A stretch of 31,439 nucleotides of DNA, taken from positions 1 to 31,439 of the forward strand of contig CAZDYP010000042.1 in the NCBI GenBank assembly GCA_964509505.1, written 5' to 3'. A program made the position numbers and the translations under genes. Below the pieces are notes generated by a model that saw nothing but the letters and a program-made list of their open reading frames with translations, did not search any database and was not told where the DNA came from. Numbering within the stretch: the first letter of the stretch is position 1; each line of letters begins with the position of its first letter. Shown here piece by piece: positions 6,503 to 14,653 of the stretch. This DNA is from CAZDYP01 sp964509505. GTDB lineage: Bacteria > Chloroflexota > Anaerolineae > JACRMK01.

Positions 6503-8080
6503 ATGACTATCAAACACCCTCCCGTTGATGTCGCCGTCGTCGGCTCAGGCATGGGCGGCGCGGCGTTCTGCTGGAAATTGTCGCAACGCGCACCACAGTT
6601 GCGCATCGTCTGCTTGGAACGCGGCGATTGGGTGAAACCCAAAGACATGCCCAACGCCAAACCCGATTGGCAACGCGCTGCCTTCGGCGCATGGGCTGGC
6701 TCGCCCAATGTGCGCCTCAATGCAGCCGAACCCGCCTGGTCTGCCGACTATCCGATTGACGACACTGCTTCGCCCATCAAGCCGCTGATGGGCAACGCGG
6801 TCGGCGGCTCGACGGTCAACTGGGCGGCGCACTTTCCCCGCTTGCATCCCTCCGATTTCAAAACCAAAATGCTCGACGGCGTTGGCGATGATTGGTGCTT
6901 CTCGTACTTCGACCTCGAACCGTATTACGACGAAAACGACCGCATGATGGGTGTGAGTGGTTTGAATGGCGACCCATTCTATCCACCGAAAGCACCGCGC
7001 CCCATGCCGCCATTACCGCTTGGACGCATGGGCGAGCGGGCGGCGCATGGCTTCAACACGTTGGGGTGGGCATGGTGGCCCGTTGACGCGGCGATTAATT
7101 CCATCGCATACAAAGGACGCGCGGCATGTAACCATTGCGGTCCCTGTCAACAAGGTTGCATGATTCACGCAAAGGCTTCAACCGATGTGACGTATTGGCA
7201 TGATGCCATCCAGCAAGGTGTGGAGCTACGCACACGTTGCATCGTTCAAGAAATCATCGTGCAAGGTGGACGCGCAACGGGTGTGCGGTATCGTGATGCT
7301 GATGGGCAGGAACATGAACAGCCCACATCATTCGTCGTCGTCGCGTGCAACGGCATCGGCACGGCGCGCTTGTTGCTCGCGTCGCATCTTGGCGGCGAGC
7401 AAGTCGGGCGCAACCTGATGTTTCATCCCGTAGGGTATGTGCGCGGGGTGTTCAAAGAAGACTTAGATGGACCTGCGGGTCCGATTGGCAACGCGCTTTA
7501 CAGCCATCACTTTTACGAGACGGACCAAACGCGCGGCTTTGTGCGCGGCTTGCAGTTGCAAGTGACGCGCGAGAACTCCGCGCTCATTCAAGCGACGCTC
7601 GCCGAGCCGCGGTGGGGGCGCGCGGCGCAAGCGCAATTGCGTGAGGAGTTTCGCCACAACTTTCGTATCTTGGTGATGACTGAGGATTTGCCCGAATCGC
7701 ACAACCGTGTCACGCTGACAGACAAAATCGAAGCCGATGGCTTGCCTGCGGTGAAGGTGGAATACACATTGTCCGAGAACACCCAACGCATGTTGAACTA
7801 TGGCTTGGATCGCGCAGAGGAGGTGTTGCGCGCGGCGGGCGCGATGAAGACACATCGCACGCCACTCGCGGCGAACACGGGTTGGCATTTGCTTGGCACG
7901 GCGCGCATGGGGCGCGACCCAAGCGCCTCCGTCGTGGATGCGCATGGTCGCGTGCATACGACGCCCAATGTCATTGTGTGTGATGGCAGCATATTCCCCA
8001 CCGTCGGCGCGGTGAACCCTGCTTCGACGATTGGCGCGGTAGCGTTGAAGCTGGCGGACGAGTTCGCGCGAGCATTATAG
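6503..8080 (+). CDS. GMC-family FAD-dependent oxidoreductase (gluconate 2-dehydrogenase-like)
   Basis: A full-length 525-residue GMC oxidoreductase. The FAD-binding GSGMGG lies at 14-19 with Glu39 at the end of the second strand, and GNAVGGSTVNW at 97-107 is the GMC N-terminal signature. The C-terminal domain has WHLLGTARMG with His462 and VNPAST with Asn505, the usual catalytic pair. Cys 209, 212, 215 and 219 form C-x2-C-x2-C-x3-C, a ferredoxin-like spacing that may hold an iron-sulfur cluster, as some FAD-dependent sugar dehydrogenases do. No small subunit or cytochrome gene is adjacent, so the electron acceptor is unknown. The substrate is probably an alcohol or sugar. GAGGTT precedes ATG 6503. 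It ends 3 bp from the convergent hydrolase gene. Confidence 0.88.
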   Translation: MTIKHPPVDVAVVGSGMGGAAFCWKLSQRAPQLRIVCLERGDWVKPKDMPNAKPDWQRAAFGAWAGSPNVRLNAAEPAWSADYPIDDTASPIKPLMGNAVGGSTVNWAAHFPRLHPSDFKTKMLDGVGDDWCFSYFDLEPYYDENDRMMGVSGLNGDPFYPPKAPRPMPPLPLGRMGERAAHGFNTLGWAWWPVDAAINSIAYKGRAACNHCGPCQQGCMIHAKASTDVTYWHDAIQQGVELRTRCIVQEIIVQGGRATGVRYRDADGQEHEQPTSFVVVACNGIGTARLLLASHLGGEQVGRNLMFHPVGYVRGVFKEDLDGPAGPIGNALYSHHFYETDQTRGFVRGLQLQVTRENSALIQATLAEPRWGRAAQAQLREEFRHNFRILVMTEDLPESHNRVTLTDKIEADGLPAVKVEYTLSENTQRMLNYGLDRAEEVLRAAGAMKTHRTPLAANTGWHLLGTARMGRDPSASVVDAHGRVHTTPNVIVCDGSIFPTVGAVNPASTIGAVALKLADEFARAL

Positions 8081-8083
8081 ATT

Positions 8084-9322
8084 TTATTGTTGGACGACCC
8101 ACTCCATCGTTTTCGTCGTCAAGCGGTCCAACGCCTGCACCGCCAACGCGAGATGCTCTTCGTGCGTGTCCTCTTCCTTTGTGTGAGACAAGCCACGCAA
8201 ACTCTGTACAAAGATCATCACCGTTGGCACGCCCGCACGACACACCGACGCCGCATCGTGCAACGGTCCACTCGGCAAACGATGCGCACTGCCGCACGTT
8301 TCACGAATTGCGGCATCGGCTAGCTCGATCAAATCCGCGTGAAACAAAATCGGCTCGATGCGCCAAATGGGCTGCCACCCGACCTCCACGTTCTCTTCTT
8401 GCGCGAAGCGTTCGCTCGCTTGGCGCGCTTCGCGCCACATCGCCGCGAGTGCATCGGCGCGCAGATGACGTTGGTCAAGCGTAATGTCACATTGCCCAAC
8501 AACCGCCGTAACGATGCCAGGTTTCGTGACGACGCTGCCAACGGTGCAGACGCCGCCGTGTCGTTTTGCAATCTCGCGGATTTCGAGCCCCAGCTTCGCC
8601 GCCGCGCCAAACGCATCACGTCGCTTGTCCATTGGCGTCGAGCCTGCGTGCGCCGCTTGCCCTGTGAAGCGAATCGCGTACCGCTCGACGCCGCATGTAC
8701 CGACGACCACGCCCAACGGCAAGCCAAGACCCTCCAACACAGGTCCCTGCTCGATGTGCAGTTCAAGATAAGCCGCCGCGTTACGCAATTGCTGGTGCGC
8801 TTCGTTCATGCGCTGCAACGCAACGCCATGCGCCGCCAACGCATCCACCAAACGCACGCCATCCCGATCAATCACCGCTTGCAATTCCGTAGGACTCAAC
8901 AGCCCTGCGGCTGCGCTGGAGCCAAACAAACTGCGCCCGAAACGCGCGCCTTCTTCGTCTGCCCAGTCCACCAAACGCACCGTGACGGGCGGCGTGCCTG
9001 CGTGCGCGATGCGTCGCAACACCTCCAGCGCTGCCAGCACATTCAAACTTCCATCCAACCAGCCGCCATTCGGCACCGAGTCGAGATGACCGCCGATGAG
9101 CAACGCGCGCTCGGCTGCGCCGTGCAAGGTCGCCCACAAGTTGCCTGCTTCATCACTCGTCACCTCCACAGGCAACGTAGCCAGGTTCTCGCGCAACCAT
9201 GTACGCGCACGCGCCCACGTATCCGTCCAACAGACGCGCTGTGCGCCATGCGCATCGCCTGTCAAAACGCGCAGCGCTTTGAGCTCGGCGATGACGCGCT
9301 CAGGTTGTAAAGTGTTGGTCAT
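8084..9322 (-). CDS. M20-family amidohydrolase: N-carbamoyl-L-amino acid hydrolase / allantoate amidohydrolase type
   Basis: A 412-residue zinc- or manganese-dependent amidase of the hydantoinase/carbamoylase group. Metal-site motifs are intact: GGHLDSVPNGG (His79), WLDGS (Asp90), ADEEGARFG (Glu123/124), ELHIEQGPVLE (His189) and GPLHDAA (His355). The dimerisation-domain segment GQAAHAGSTPMDKRRDA is present. Members cleave N-carbamoyl amino acids, allantoate or ureidoglycolate; motifs alone do not separate them, and no hydantoinase or purine-catabolic gene is nearby. The AAGGA site abuts ATG 9328 but is well spaced for ATG 9322, which is therefore chosen. It is divergent from the coiled-coil gene at 9483. 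Confidence 0.88.
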   Translation of the reverse strand: MTNTLQPERVIAELKALRVLTGDAHGAQRVCWTDTWARARTWLRENLATLPVEVTSDEAGNLWATLHGAAERALLIGGHLDSVPNGGWLDGSLNVLAALEVLRRIAHAGTPPVTVRLVDWADEEGARFGRSLFGSSAAAGLLSPTELQAVIDRDGVRLVDALAAHGVALQRMNEAHQQLRNAAAYLELHIEQGPVLEGLGLPLGVVVGTCGVERYAIRFTGQAAHAGSTPMDKRRDAFGAAAKLGLEIREIAKRHGGVCTVGSVVTKPGIVTAVVGQCDITLDQRHLRADALAAMWREARQASERFAQEENVEVGWQPIWRIEPILFHADLIELADAAIRETCGSAHRLPSGPLHDAASVCRAGVPTVMIFVQSLRGLSHTKEEDTHEEHLALAVQALDRLTTKTMEWVVQQ

Positions 9323-9351
9323 AAGCATTCCTTATCCTGAAAGATGGGATG

Positions 9352-9357
9352 ATTATA
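9352..9357 (-). promoter_or_regulatory. -10 element (TATAAT) of the amidohydrolase gene
   Basis: A perfect TATAAT on the minus strand ends 29 bases upstream of ATG 9322, giving a leader of about 23 bases that contains the AAGGA site. No convincing -35 was found at 16-18 bp spacing. Confidence 0.4.
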
Positions 9358-9400
9358 ATGCCGAAGAAAGCAGACAGAGGAAAGAAAACAGGCTAGGATT

Positions 9401-9429
9401 TTGGCGCGTGTTCTGAGCTCGGTTATACT
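9401..9429 (+). promoter_or_regulatory. Promoter of the coiled-coil nuclease-like gene
   Basis: TTGGCG (9401-9406) and TATACT (9424-9429) are separated by 17 bp. The -35 matches at 4 of 6 positions and the -10 at 5 of 6. Transcription would start near 9436, leaving a leader of about 47 bases with AGGAGGTG just before ATG 9483. Confidence 0.5.
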
Positions 9430-9482
9430 CTCATTCGCAACGATTATCGAAGAATCTAAATCATTACAGCAGGAGGTGTGCG

Positions 9483-10133
9483 ATGGCTGTTTTGGAACAC
9501 CGTGTTGATCGTCTGGAAATTGCGCTGGAGGAATTCATGCGCTCGACGAATACCATGTTAGCCGAATTCAAAGCGCAAGCGGAAAAAGACCGCCAGCAAG
9601 CGGAAAAAGACCGCCAGCAAGCGGAGCTGGGACGACAACAATCTGAAAGAAACCGCCTGCAGGTTGACCAAGAGCTGCGCGATTTTCGGCGGCAAATGGG
9701 CGAAATGTCCAATCGGCTCGGCACTATCGTCGAGGACATGATCGCGCCGAGTTTGGTGCGGATGGCTACGGCTGAACTGCACTGCGGCGACATCGTGCGG
9801 AAGATGTCGCGCATCACGCAACGCCATCCCCGCACACGCTTGCGCCGCGAGTTTGATCTGATCATCGAAGGCACGCAGGCCGTGTTGTTCAATCAGACGA
9901 AGACCACTGCGCGCCCCGAGTGGGCGCGTGAGTTTGTCGAGTTTCTCCGCAATGGTGAGTTCTATGAGTATTTTCCTGAGTATCAGAACAAACCGCTGGT
10001 GCCTGTCTTTTCAGCCTTGAACATTCCTGAAGACGTCGTCTTCTATCTGACTCGTCAACGCGTGTATGCCGTGGCGATGGGGGATGAAATGATGGAAGTT
10101 TTGAATCTCAATGAAGTGCGAGCGCAAGCATAA
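9483..10133 (+). CDS. Coiled-coil protein with a degenerate PD-(D/E)XK-like C-terminal domain
   Basis: A 216-residue protein. Residues 1-80 form a long charged coiled coil containing the heptad repeat AEKDRQQ, AEKDRQQ, AELGRQQ, SERNRLQ. The C-terminal part (about 85-216) resembles a restriction-endonuclease-like family common in Chloroflexota and cyanobacteria: LRREFDLIIEG, then VLFNQTKTT, EFVEFL, FYEYFPEYQNKPLVPVFSALNI, and YAVAMGDEMMEVLN. Where relatives I recall have E-V-K this copy reads Q-T-K, so the metal-binding Glu may be lost and catalysis is doubtful. AGGAGGTG lies at ideal spacing. The aminotransferase gene begins 21 bp downstream with its own AAGGAG, so they may share a transcript. 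Function unknown. Confidence 0.75.
   Translation: MAVLEHRVDRLEIALEEFMRSTNTMLAEFKAQAEKDRQQAEKDRQQAELGRQQSERNRLQVDQELRDFRRQMGEMSNRLGTIVEDMIAPSLVRMATAELHCGDIVRKMSRITQRHPRTRLRREFDLIIEGTQAVLFNQTKTTARPEWAREFVEFLRNGEFYEYFPEYQNKPLVPVFSALNIPEDVVFYLTRQRVYAVAMGDEMMEVLNLNEVRAQA
9576..9617 (+). repeat. 21-bp perfect tandem repeat inside the coiled-coil gene
   Basis: Two identical 21-bp units (9576-9596 and 9597-9617) and the first 7 bases of a third encode one coiled-coil heptad each (AEKDRQQ). Nucleotide identity is complete, so the duplication is recent. Because the unit is a multiple of 3 and of the heptad, copy changes would keep both frame and coil register. Confidence 0.85.
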
Positions 10134-10154
10134 ATCGAAATAAGGAGCACGCTC

Positions 10155-11468
10155 ATGCCTAATTTGCAAGAAACCAAAACCGAATTTGAAGGCGTCTATC
10201 GTCGGCGCACACCAAAGTCAGCCGAACTTGCCGAACAAGCGTTGCGCGCATTGCCTGGCGGCGACACGCGCACCTCAACGTACTTCGCACCGTATCCAAC
10301 GTATTTCGAGCGCGGCGAGGGCGCGAGGTTGTACGATGTAGATGGCAACACGTACATTGATTGCCTCAACAACTACACCTCGCTCATTCACGGCAACGCC
10401 TTCCCGCCCATCGTCGAAGCCGTGCAAAAACAAATGCTGCGCGGCACTGGGTGGGGCGCGCCGAACTCGGATCAAATTCGCCTCGCAGCGTTGATGTGCG
10501 AGCGCGTGCCTGCGGTTGATCTGATTCGCTTCACGAACTCCGGTACCGAAGGAACGATGCACGCGATTCGCGCCGCGCGTGCGTTCACAGGGCGCGACCT
10601 CATCATCAAAATCATCGGCGGCTATCATGGCACACACGATGCCGTCGCGAGCGGCGCAGGCGTGCCACAAGCCACGCAAGACCTGACGGCGCAAGTCCCT
10701 TACAACGACCTCTCTGCATTAGAGCGAGCTTTCGCAGAACACCACGGCAAAATTGCAGCGCTGATCATGGAGCCTGTGATGGGGTCCGTGGGTTTCATCC
10801 CCGCAGACAAAGCCTATCTGCAAGCGGCGCGCAAACTCACGCGCGGCGAGGGCGCGTTGCTCATCTTCGATGAAGTGATGACATTCCGCCTCGACTATGG
10901 CGGCGCGCAAACCATGTATGACGTGCGCCCCGACCTGACCGCGTTTGCGAAAATCATCGGCGGCGGGTTGCCCGTCGGCGCGTTCGGCGGGCGCGCGGAC
11001 ATCATGGAACTCTACGATCCGCGCAAAGTGAAAGTGCATCACGCAGGTACGTTCAACGGCAATCCTGTGACGATGGCGGCGGGCATGGCGGCGATGACGC
11101 ATCTCACGCGCGAGAAGATCGCGCACGTCAACCAGCTGGGCGACATGCTGCGACAAGGTATCACCGATGTCTTAGCTGAACAAGGCGTGCAAGGGCAGGC
11201 GACGGGCTATGGTTCTTTCGTTGGCTTCCATCTCACCGCGCAACCTGTGCGCGATGCGAGCGGAGCGCAAAGCGTACGCCCACTGTTGCGTGAGTTGCTG
11301 CACGTGGGCTTGCTCAATCGCGGCGTGTTCACCTCGCGCAGTGGCATCGCCAACACCTCGACGGTGATGACGCACGACGACATTACGCATCTCATCCAAG
11401 CGTTTCAAGATACGCTCGTCGAGCTGCGGCCCGCCATCGAGACGGAATGTTCTGATTTGTTGCGCTAA
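10155..11468 (+). CDS. Class III PLP-dependent aminotransferase (glutamate-1-semialdehyde aminomutase-like)
   Basis: A 437-residue fold-type I PLP enzyme of class III. The cofactor site is complete: NSGTEGTMHAIRAARAFTGR (129-148) for phosphate binding, GGYHG (155-159), LLIFDEVMTFR with Asp239 contacting the pyridine nitrogen, and AKIIGGGLPVGAFGG with Lys266 as the Schiff-base lysine. AGTFNGNP follows at the usual distance. The sequence resembles glutamate-1-semialdehyde 2,1-aminomutase, but relatives act on many amine and keto substrates. No other tetrapyrrole gene is near, so I would not call it hemL. ATG 10155 has AAGGAG upstream. A short-word palindrome follows the stop. Confidence 0.88.
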   Translation: MPNLQETKTEFEGVYRRRTPKSAELAEQALRALPGGDTRTSTYFAPYPTYFERGEGARLYDVDGNTYIDCLNNYTSLIHGNAFPPIVEAVQKQMLRGTGWGAPNSDQIRLAALMCERVPAVDLIRFTNSGTEGTMHAIRAARAFTGRDLIIKIIGGYHGTHDAVASGAGVPQATQDLTAQVPYNDLSALERAFAEHHGKIAALIMEPVMGSVGFIPADKAYLQAARKLTRGEGALLIFDEVMTFRLDYGGAQTMYDVRPDLTAFAKIIGGGLPVGAFGGRADIMELYDPRKVKVHHAGTFNGNPVTMAAGMAAMTHLTREKIAHVNQLGDMLRQGITDVLAEQGVQGQATGYGSFVGFHLTAQPVRDASGAQSVRPLLRELLHVGLLNRGVFTSRSGIANTSTVMTHDDITHLIQAFQDTLVELRPAIETECSDLLR

Positions 11469-11476
11469 AAACGACA

Positions 11477-11570
11477 AAGGAAATCAGGGGAAATTAGAGA
11501 AGATAAAGGGAAATTAGGGAGAAATGTGCCTCGCGCACTATTTCCCCTAATCTCCCTTTATTTCCCTCTC
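11477..11570. repeat. Short-word palindrome (GGGAAATTAG word), 3-prime of the aminotransferase gene
   Basis: Copies of GGAAATCAGG, GGAAATTAGAG and GGGAAATTAGGG form the left side (11480-11520). The right side, TTTCCCCTAATCTCCC to TTTCCCTC (11540-11568), is the inverted copy. The innermost stem GTGC/GCAC (11526-11529 and 11535-11538) closes a short loop. The repeat starts 9 bp after the stop codon and ends about 12 bp before the next ATG. The same word occurs at 21667-21692. Confidence 0.85.
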
Positions 11571-11580
11571 AAGAGTTTTC

Positions 11581-12555
11581 ATGGCTTGGAATGATCTTAA
11601 GAACAAAATCATTATCTCGCTCGTCTTCGGCTTCGCGGTCATCGCCGCCCTTGCGTTCTTTGGCGACTTGCCGCAGACCGTCGCCGCGCTTGAGCGTTTT
11701 CAATGGGCGTATTTGCCGTTGGTCATTGTGTTGACCATCGTCAATTATATCTTGCGTTTTTTCAAGTGGCATTGGTACACACGGTTGATCGGTTCGCAAG
11801 TCAGTTGGGAGGGCAGTTTTTCGATTTTCACGAGCGCGATGAGCATGGTAATGACGCCCGCGAAAGCAGGCGAGTTGTTGAAGGCGTATCTCTTGCGCGT
11901 CACCGACGGCACACCCTTCGCGCGCTCCGCGCCCATCATTTTCGCGGAGCGCGTGACTGACGGGTTGGCGATGATTGTGTTGGCGATGGTGGGACTCACG
12001 TTTTATGCTGCGGCGCAGCCAGTGTTGCTTGCCTTGTTGGTGGGCATGGGCGGCGCGGTGTTGGTCGTGCAATCGCGCACGCTCTCGTTGAAGTTGTTGG
12101 AGCTGGGCGAGCGCTTGCCCATCGTATCGCGCTTCATCCATCACCTTCACGAGATGTACGAGAGCTCGTATCAATTGTTTCGCTGGCGCAATTTTATTTC
12201 AGCGGTGCTAGTGGGCATCATCTCATGGTTCGCCGAATGTTTGGCGTTCTATTACGTGTTGATGGGTTTGGGCATAGCGCCGACTGAGCAGCTGCTTTTG
12301 CAAGCCACATTCATTTTCGCCTTCGCCACCGTCGTCGGCGCGGTGTCGGCGTTGCCCGGTGGGCTCGGCGCGGCGGAAGCAAGCATTGGCGGCTTACTCG
12401 TCTTGCTCGTGGGTTTGTCGAAGGATACAGCGGCGGCGGCGACGTTGCTCATTCGTCTCTGCACGCTCTGGCTCGGCGTGGGCATTGGTCTCATCGCGCT
12501 TGTCTATTATCGGAAACGGTTCTTCACAGGAGAGTCGTTAGTCATTAGTCGCTAG
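11581..12555 (+). CDS. Flippase-like integral membrane protein (UPF0104 / lysylphosphatidylglycerol synthase TM family), first copy
   Basis: A 324-residue polytopic protein with about eight hydrophobic helices. Family signatures: FKWHWYTRLI (63-72), MTPAKAGELLKAYLLR (about 91-106), FAERVTDGLAM, and ALPGGLGAAEASIGGLL near 258-274. Proteins of this family are thought to move or modify lipids and often accompany glycosyltransferases, but their exact activity is rarely known. A second member lies at 16374-17354 and a GT2 gene between them. The C-terminus (ESLVISR) is encoded within a 7-bp tandem repeat that includes the stop codon, so the last residues may be repeat-derived. No ribosome site is obvious before ATG 11581. 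Confidence 0.85.
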   Translation: MAWNDLKNKIIISLVFGFAVIAALAFFGDLPQTVAALERFQWAYLPLVIVLTIVNYILRFFKWHWYTRLIGSQVSWEGSFSIFTSAMSMVMTPAKAGELLKAYLLRVTDGTPFARSAPIIFAERVTDGLAMIVLAMVGLTFYAAAQPVLLALLVGMGGAVLVVQSRTLSLKLLELGERLPIVSRFIHHLHEMYESSYQLFRWRNFISAVLVGIISWFAECLAFYYVLMGLGIAPTEQLLLQATFIFAFATVVGAVSALPGGLGAAEASIGGLLVLLVGLSKDTAAAATLLIRLCTLWLGVGIGLIALVYYRKRFFTGESLVISR

Positions 12556-12560
12556 TCGTT
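12535..12560 (+). repeat. 7-bp tandem repeat (TCGTTAG) spanning a stop codon
   Basis: Units TCGTTAG, TCATTAG, TCGCTAG and TCGTT run in tandem, and the third unit supplies the TAG stop of the flippase-like gene. Unlike most other short-word blocks here, no inverted half follows. A few bases on, CCTTGC (12571-12576) and GCAAGG (12594-12599) form a 6-bp inverted pair. Confidence 0.75.
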
Positions 12561-12626
12561 GACCGTGCATCCTTGCAGCGGTTCAAAATCTTCGCAAGGT
12601 TCGTGTGATAGGAGAATCTAATAACC

Positions 12627-13229
12627 TTGTTGGCTAAAAAATTTTACACACCCCTCGAATATCTAAAACGTGAAGAAGCCGCTGAGTTCAAAAGCGAATA
12701 CGATCAAGGCGTGATTATCCCGATGGCGGGCGCGTCATTCCCGCACAATCGGATCGCAACCAATGTGGTTGTGGCTTTGCAAGTCGCTCTGAAACGTAAA
12801 CCCTGTCAAGCGTTTGGCAGCGACTTGCGCGTGCAAGTGCGTGAGAAAGCATTTGTCTATCCCGACGCGCTGGTGATTTGTGGCGAACCCGAATTTGCGA
12901 AAGGACGCAATGACACCATCACCAACCCCACCGTGATTGTCGAAGTGTTGTCGCCTTCCACACGCGCGTATGACCGCGGACGCAAGTTTGAGTTGTATCG
13001 CACGTTGCCATCGTTGCAAGCGTATGTGATCGTGGACTCGGAGCAACCTTATGTAGATTATTTTCAAAAGAGGCCCGATGGCACGTGGGAGCTGACCGAG
13101 CATCGCCAGTTAAGCGACAAACTCAAATTATCGGTGTTGCACGTAATGATTCCGCTAGCTGATATTTACGACAAAGCGGCATGGGCTAAACCATCAACAA
13201 AACACAAATCGAAAAAGAATGGGGGTTAG
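12627..13229 (+). CDS. Uma2 family (DUF820) restriction-endonuclease-like protein
   Basis: A protein of 199-200 residues of the Uma2 family. Motifs in order: FYTPLEYLKREEAAEFKSEY (6-25), HNRIATNVVVAL, YPDALVICG (PD motif), VIVEVLSPSTRAYDRGRK (the E and K positions), and LQAYVIVDSEQPYVDYF. The C-terminal lysine-rich tail (KPSTKHKSKKNGG) is not part of the usual domain. The fold is PD-(D/E)XK; Uma2 proteins are hugely amplified in cyanobacteria and Chloroflexota, and their targets are not known. Translation starts at TTG 12627 or TTG 12630. AGGAGA lies 11-14 bases upstream, which is long. The PHP gene begins 4 bp after its stop. Confidence 0.88.
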   Translation: MLAKKFYTPLEYLKREEAAEFKSEYDQGVIIPMAGASFPHNRIATNVVVALQVALKRKPCQAFGSDLRVQVREKAFVYPDALVICGEPEFAKGRNDTITNPTVIVEVLSPSTRAYDRGRKFELYRTLPSLQAYVIVDSEQPYVDYFQKRPDGTWELTEHRQLSDKLKLSVLHVMIPLADIYDKAAWAKPSTKHKSKKNGG

Positions 13230-13232
13230 ATT

Positions 13233-13975
13233 TTGAAGGTCGAACTACACTGTCACACCCTCGTCTCTAAGGATTCGCTAATGTCGTATGACGCGATTAT
13301 CCAGCGCGTGCAGGCGTGCGGGCTGGACGCCATCGCCATCACCGACCACAACAAGATAGATGGCGCGTTTGAGCTACAGAAACGCGCGCCGTTCCCTGTC
13401 ATTATCGGCGAAGAGATCATGACGAGCGAGGGTGAAATCATCGGTTACTTTTTGACAGACTACATCCCACGCGACTTGTCGCCCGAAGAGACGATTGAGC
13501 GCATTCACGCGCAAGGCGGACTCGTCAACATCCCGCATCCCTTCGACTCGTTGCGGAAGTCCGTTATCAAGCGCGCGACGTTGTATCGGGTGGCGTCGCT
13601 CGCGGATATGCTCGAAGTGTGCAATGCACGGGTGTTGTTGAGCAGCGAAAACAAAATGGCAGAACAGTTTGCCACAGAACTCGGCAAGCCCGCTGTCGCA
13701 GGCAGTGATGCGCACATCCCCTACGAAATCGGCAAGGCATACATTGACATTGAGCCATTCGCCGATGCTCAGTCATTCAAGCAAAATTTATCGCGCGCGA
13801 CCTGGCACGGCAAAATCTCGCCCGCGTGGGTGCATGNNNNNNNNNNNNNNNNNNNNNNNNNNNNNNNNNNNNNNNNNNNNNNNNNNNNNNNNNNNNNNNN
13901 NNNNNNNNNNNNNNNNNNNNNNNNNNNNNNNNNNNNGCACAATTGCGCGCGTTGGGTGTTGACCCTGAAACATGA
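13233..13975 (+). CDS. PHP-domain metal-dependent hydrolase, interrupted by assembly gap
   Basis: At least 201 residues precede the gap. Metal-binding motifs of the PHP fold are intact: ELHCHT (His6, His8), AITDHN (Asp-His near 38), IIGEEI (Glu near 60), IPHPFD (His near 102) and AGSDAHIP (Asp and His near 178-180). PHP proteins are phosphoesterases or pyrophosphatases; this short free-standing type is often unassigned. TTG 13233 begins the HxH-containing strand and follows GGGGG by about 8 bases. After the N run, a frame reading AQLRALGVDPET ends at 13975 and may be the true C-terminus. Since the gap length is nominal, the end is uncertain. It forms an operon with Uma2 upstream and the HAS-barrel gene 18 bp downstream. 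Confidence 0.75.
13837..13936. other. Assembly gap of 100 N
   Basis: Exactly 100 undetermined bases, a conventional length for a scaffold gap of unknown size. It removes the end of the PHP gene, and the joined sequences might not be truly adjacent. Confidence 0.97.
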
Positions 13976-13993
13976 ATGAAGTGAGAGAAACTT

Positions 13994-14578
13994 ATGCGTA
14001 TCGGCGAAATAATCGAAACCTCCAGCACGACCCTCATCGCGGAAAGCGAGACGCTCAATCAAGCGCCGCCGCTTGGTTCTCTGTGTCAAACGACGTTGGA
14101 TGATGGGCGCGTGCTGTATGCCGTCGTCGCGTTTGGGCGCACAGGCGGACTCGACCCGTCGCGGCGCGCGGTGAAGCGCGGCAACGAGGCGGTGAGCGAT
14201 GCGGCGATTTACCAACATCATCCTGAACTGACGCGCATCCTCCGCACGGAGTTCACGGCGGCGCTCGTCGGCTGGTCGGAACGCCAGCGCATCTGGCAAC
14301 GTCTCCCGTCGCAACCGCCGCCATTGCACTACTCATTGCATAGCTGCGAGCACGCGACCATCGTGCAATTCAGCGAGAAGTTGGACTACCTGCGATTGTT
14401 GCTGAATACGCAAGGCGAGTTGCCCGCAGACCAACTGCTCGCGGCGAATGTGCGTGAAATGTATCGTGCGCGCGGCAACGACCACACGTGGCTCGACCGC
14501 GCAGGCAAAGCGGTTGCGAGCCTGCTGAAAAACGATTATGAGCGGCTGATGAACGTGCTGCTCGCTATCGAACCCTGA
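13994..14578 (+). CDS. Stand-alone HAS-barrel domain protein
   Basis: A 194-residue soluble protein beginning MRIGEIIETSSTTLIAESE, then APPLGSLCQTTL, YAVVAFGRTGGLDPSRRAV, HPELTRILRTEFTAALVG and LPPLHYSLHSCE-like elements. This is the HAS-barrel pattern, the small beta-barrel found at the N-terminus of HerA helicases and in partner proteins. No HerA or NurA gene is in the window. Free-standing versions occur in Chloroflexota and cyanobacteria with no assigned role. The C-terminal half (about 125-194) is helical and ends in a basic region with KNDYERLMNVLL. ATG 13994 has a GAGAG purine stretch upstream. It follows the PHP gene closely and precedes a short-word palindrome. Confidence 0.7.
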   Translation: MRIGEIIETSSTTLIAESETLNQAPPLGSLCQTTLDDGRVLYAVVAFGRTGGLDPSRRAVKRGNEAVSDAAIYQHHPELTRILRTEFTAALVGWSERQRIWQRLPSQPPPLHYSLHSCEHATIVQFSEKLDYLRLLLNTQGELPADQLLAANVREMYRARGNDHTWLDRAGKAVASLLKNDYERLMNVLLAIEP

Positions 14579-14592
14579 ATTAAGTAAAAAGG

Positions 14593-14629
14593 AGTCAGTA
14601 GTCAGATGAGTTGAATCTGACTACTGACT
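14593..14629. repeat. Short-word palindrome (AGTCAGT word), 3-prime of the HAS-barrel gene
   Basis: AGTCAGTAGTCAGAT (14593-14607) pairs perfectly over 15 bp with ATCTGACTACTGACT (14615-14629) around a 7-base loop. The right side runs on in tandem ACTACTG units to about 14645. It lies 14 bp after the stop and directly before the GT2 gene. Confidence 0.9.
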
Positions 14630-14653
14630 ACTGACTACTGACTGTTGATTACT

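Noticed and set aside
8339..9310. 323-codon open frame on the plus strand opposite the amidohydrolase
   Set aside because: It is antisense to a gene with complete catalytic motifs, is Arg/Cys/His-rich with no domain character, and follows from the high GC of third positions.
10155..11468. Naming the aminotransferase hemL
   Set aside because: Similarity to glutamate-1-semialdehyde aminomutase is family-wide, and no other haem-biosynthesis gene is nearby.
11569..12174. 201-codon minus-strand frame opposite the first flippase-like gene
   Set aside because: Same reason: it mirrors a membrane protein and has no recognisable motif.
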